A stretch of 64,000 bases of DNA from Cryptomeria japonica (Eukaryota; Streptophyta; Pinopsida; Cupressales; Cupressaceae), in assembly GCF_030272615.1 (NCBI RefSeq), contig NC_081415.1, forward strand, positions 625,889,740-625,953,739, given 5' to 3'. A program made the position numbers and the translations under genes. Below are positions 62,819-64,000 of the stretch, in pieces. Each line of letters starts with the position of its first letter. The stretch's first letter is position 1. The notes under the pieces are model-generated. The model made no database searches. It was not told the origin of the DNA and saw only the letters and a list, made by a program, of their open reading frames with translations.

Positions 62819-63660
62819 AAACTTTGATAACATTTTTAAAGTGAGTAAGTCCAAGATAGTGAGAGGTCTACCTTAGACAAACTAGTTAATGCTTTGTGCA
62901 AAGAATTTCAGTTCAGAAAGATGACATCCTCAACTTTCAAGAGCAAATCTTTTGCAATGGAATATTTGTTAGATTTGGTTCATACAGATCTTTGTGGACC
63001 AATAAGAACAAAAATTATTCAAGGTGACATATATTTTATGATCTTAACTAATGATTTCTCAAGGATGATGTGGGTCACATTCTTGAAGGATAAGATTGAA
63101 TCTTTTTGTAAGTTCAAAGCATTTAGGGCCTTAGCTGAGAAAGAGAGTGGTAAGATGATAAAGTGTCTGAGAACATATCAGGATGGTGAATTTACTTTTG
63201 AGGAATTCACTAGGTATTGTGAAGAAAATGGTATCAAGCGATAGCTTTCTGCACCGAGGACACTACAGTAGAATGGTATTGTAGAAAGAAACAATCAGTC
63301 AGTTGTTGAAGTTGCTAGGATGAGGTTGATACAAGGAGGTGTAGTGAAAAATTTCTGGAGAGAAGCTATCAGCATAGCTATCTACATAGTGAACCGGATT
63401 CTGATAAAGAGAGGTAAGGAAAAGACTCCCTATGAATGTTGGAATGGTAGATCACCTAATGTTAGTTATTTCAAAATATTTGGAAGCAAATGTTTTATTA
63501 ATAGAGGTGATTATATTAGCAAATTTGAGGCTAAAAGTGTTGAAGGTATATTTCTTGGCTATTCCACCAAGAGTAAGGCCTACAAGTGTTTTAACAACCG
63601 GACAAAGAGAATTGTTGAGAGTGTTGATGTTCAAGTGGATGAATTTCCTGAAGTATTAGA
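62819..63660 (+). pseudogene. Copia-3 integrase, second part
   Basis: After a damaged zinc part (CKEFQF for CKECQF), the core has HTDLCGPIRTKIIQGD, NDFSRMMWVTFLKDK, then LRTYQDGEF where the usual LRSDQGGEF has lost its catalytic Asp, and GIKR with TAG and a second TAG before NGIVERNN. The C-terminal motifs KTPYECWNG, FGSKCFINRGDY and GIFLGYSTKSKAYKCFNNR are intact. Confidence 0.88.
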
Positions 63661-64000
63661 AGGAACTAGTTCAGAGAAAAAGGATGAAGATCCTTGCAAT
63701 TTGATTTTGGAACTAAAATTTGTTAAATCTGAAACTAGCAAAGCAAATACTAATGTACTAGCCCAACCAAAACAGATAAATTTAGAAGAAGATGATGATA
63801 ATGAAGAAGTTGAACCTAAAGATAATGATCATATTATTCCAAGATATGTGAGATTGAATCACAATCCTGAATAGATTATTGGGGATAAGGATGTTGGAGT
63901 ACTAACCAGAAGAAGAATCAAAGAGAATTATTGCATGATCTCCACTATTGAACCAAGAACTGCTAAGGAGGAATTTGGAGATGATCATTGGGTTAAAGCT
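63661..64000 (+). pseudogene. Copia-3 linker and start of RT, cut by window edge
   Basis: Acidic linker (EEDDDNEEVEPKDND), RYVRLNHNPE with a TAG at 63872-63874, then a continuing frame with IIGDKDVGVLTRRRIKENYCMISTIEP and GDDHWVKA, the start of the copia RVT_2 region, running off the right edge. Confidence 0.85.

Larger units (their letters stand above)
48525..64000 (+). mobile_element. Ty1/copia element Copia-3, cut by gypsy insertion and window edge
   Basis: Primer site 48527 (TGGTATCAGA, then divergent), gag from 48598, protease, and integrase up to 50035; the integrase resumes at 62819 after the 12.8-kb gypsy element and runs towards RT at the window edge. It belongs to a copia family different from Copia-1 and Copia-2; a fragment of the same family lies at 35461. 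Confidence 0.88.

Overview
The window is nuclear DNA from a land plant with a large, repeat-rich genome. Long nested LTR retrotransposons, Copia LTRs of 1.0-1.4 kb, a Tat-type Ty3/gypsy element and AT-rich spacers fit a gymnosperm (conifer) best, but no host marker gene proves this. I see no host gene that I trust, no rRNA or tRNA gene, no CRISPR array and no bacterial-style operon. Nearly all of the sequence is transposon, and most of the recognisable ORFs are pieces of gag-pol polyproteins cut by in-frame stops.

Layout. 1-3755: minus-strand element with a primer site, a coiled-coil/zinc-knuckle gag-like pseudogene, and an unlisted ORF that runs off the left edge. 4931-11597: a structurally complete minus-strand Ty1/copia element (Copia-1) with 5-bp target duplications GTACG. 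12236-14800: a decayed minus-strand copia remnant. 14884-29713: a plus-strand copia element (Copia-B, duplications TAGAC). Its 3' LTR is split by a 7.4-kb LTR element (21678-29106, duplications TAGCG) that has no pol and carries an unrecognised acidic ORF; that element's 5' LTR is itself split by a further LTR-like insert. 29719-35700: LTR fragments, low-complexity DNA, a decayed minus-strand reading frame and a partly duplicated copia 5' end. 35710-48002: plus-strand Copia-2, related to Copia-1, missing the start of its 5' LTR and split in its RNase H region by a 3'-truncated gypsy copy (40410-46315) flanked by an unusual 33-bp duplication. 48003 to the right edge: plus-strand Copia-3, split in its integrase by the 12.8-kb gypsy element 50036-62813 (duplications CATAT).

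The last element is the most interesting object. It is a Tat-lineage Ty3/gypsy element on the minus strand: protease, reverse transcriptase, two RNase H domains and integrase form one frame with only two TGA interruptions, and its two LTRs are very similar. On the opposite strand, between pol and the 3' LTR, lies an apparently spliced gene whose second exon encodes a plant mobile domain (PMD) protein with an acidic middle and an Arg/Ser-rich tail. No Retrotrans_gag domain or zinc knuckle is visible in this element.

Common themes: Gln codons (CAG/CAA) have repeatedly become stops in several copia families, a C-to-T pattern expected of methylated, silenced plant transposons. Some stops are shared by separate copies. 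Many of the copia LTRs, although of different families, share a C-tract motif and a GGTTTTTCCC...GGGTTTTCCA block close to the primer site.
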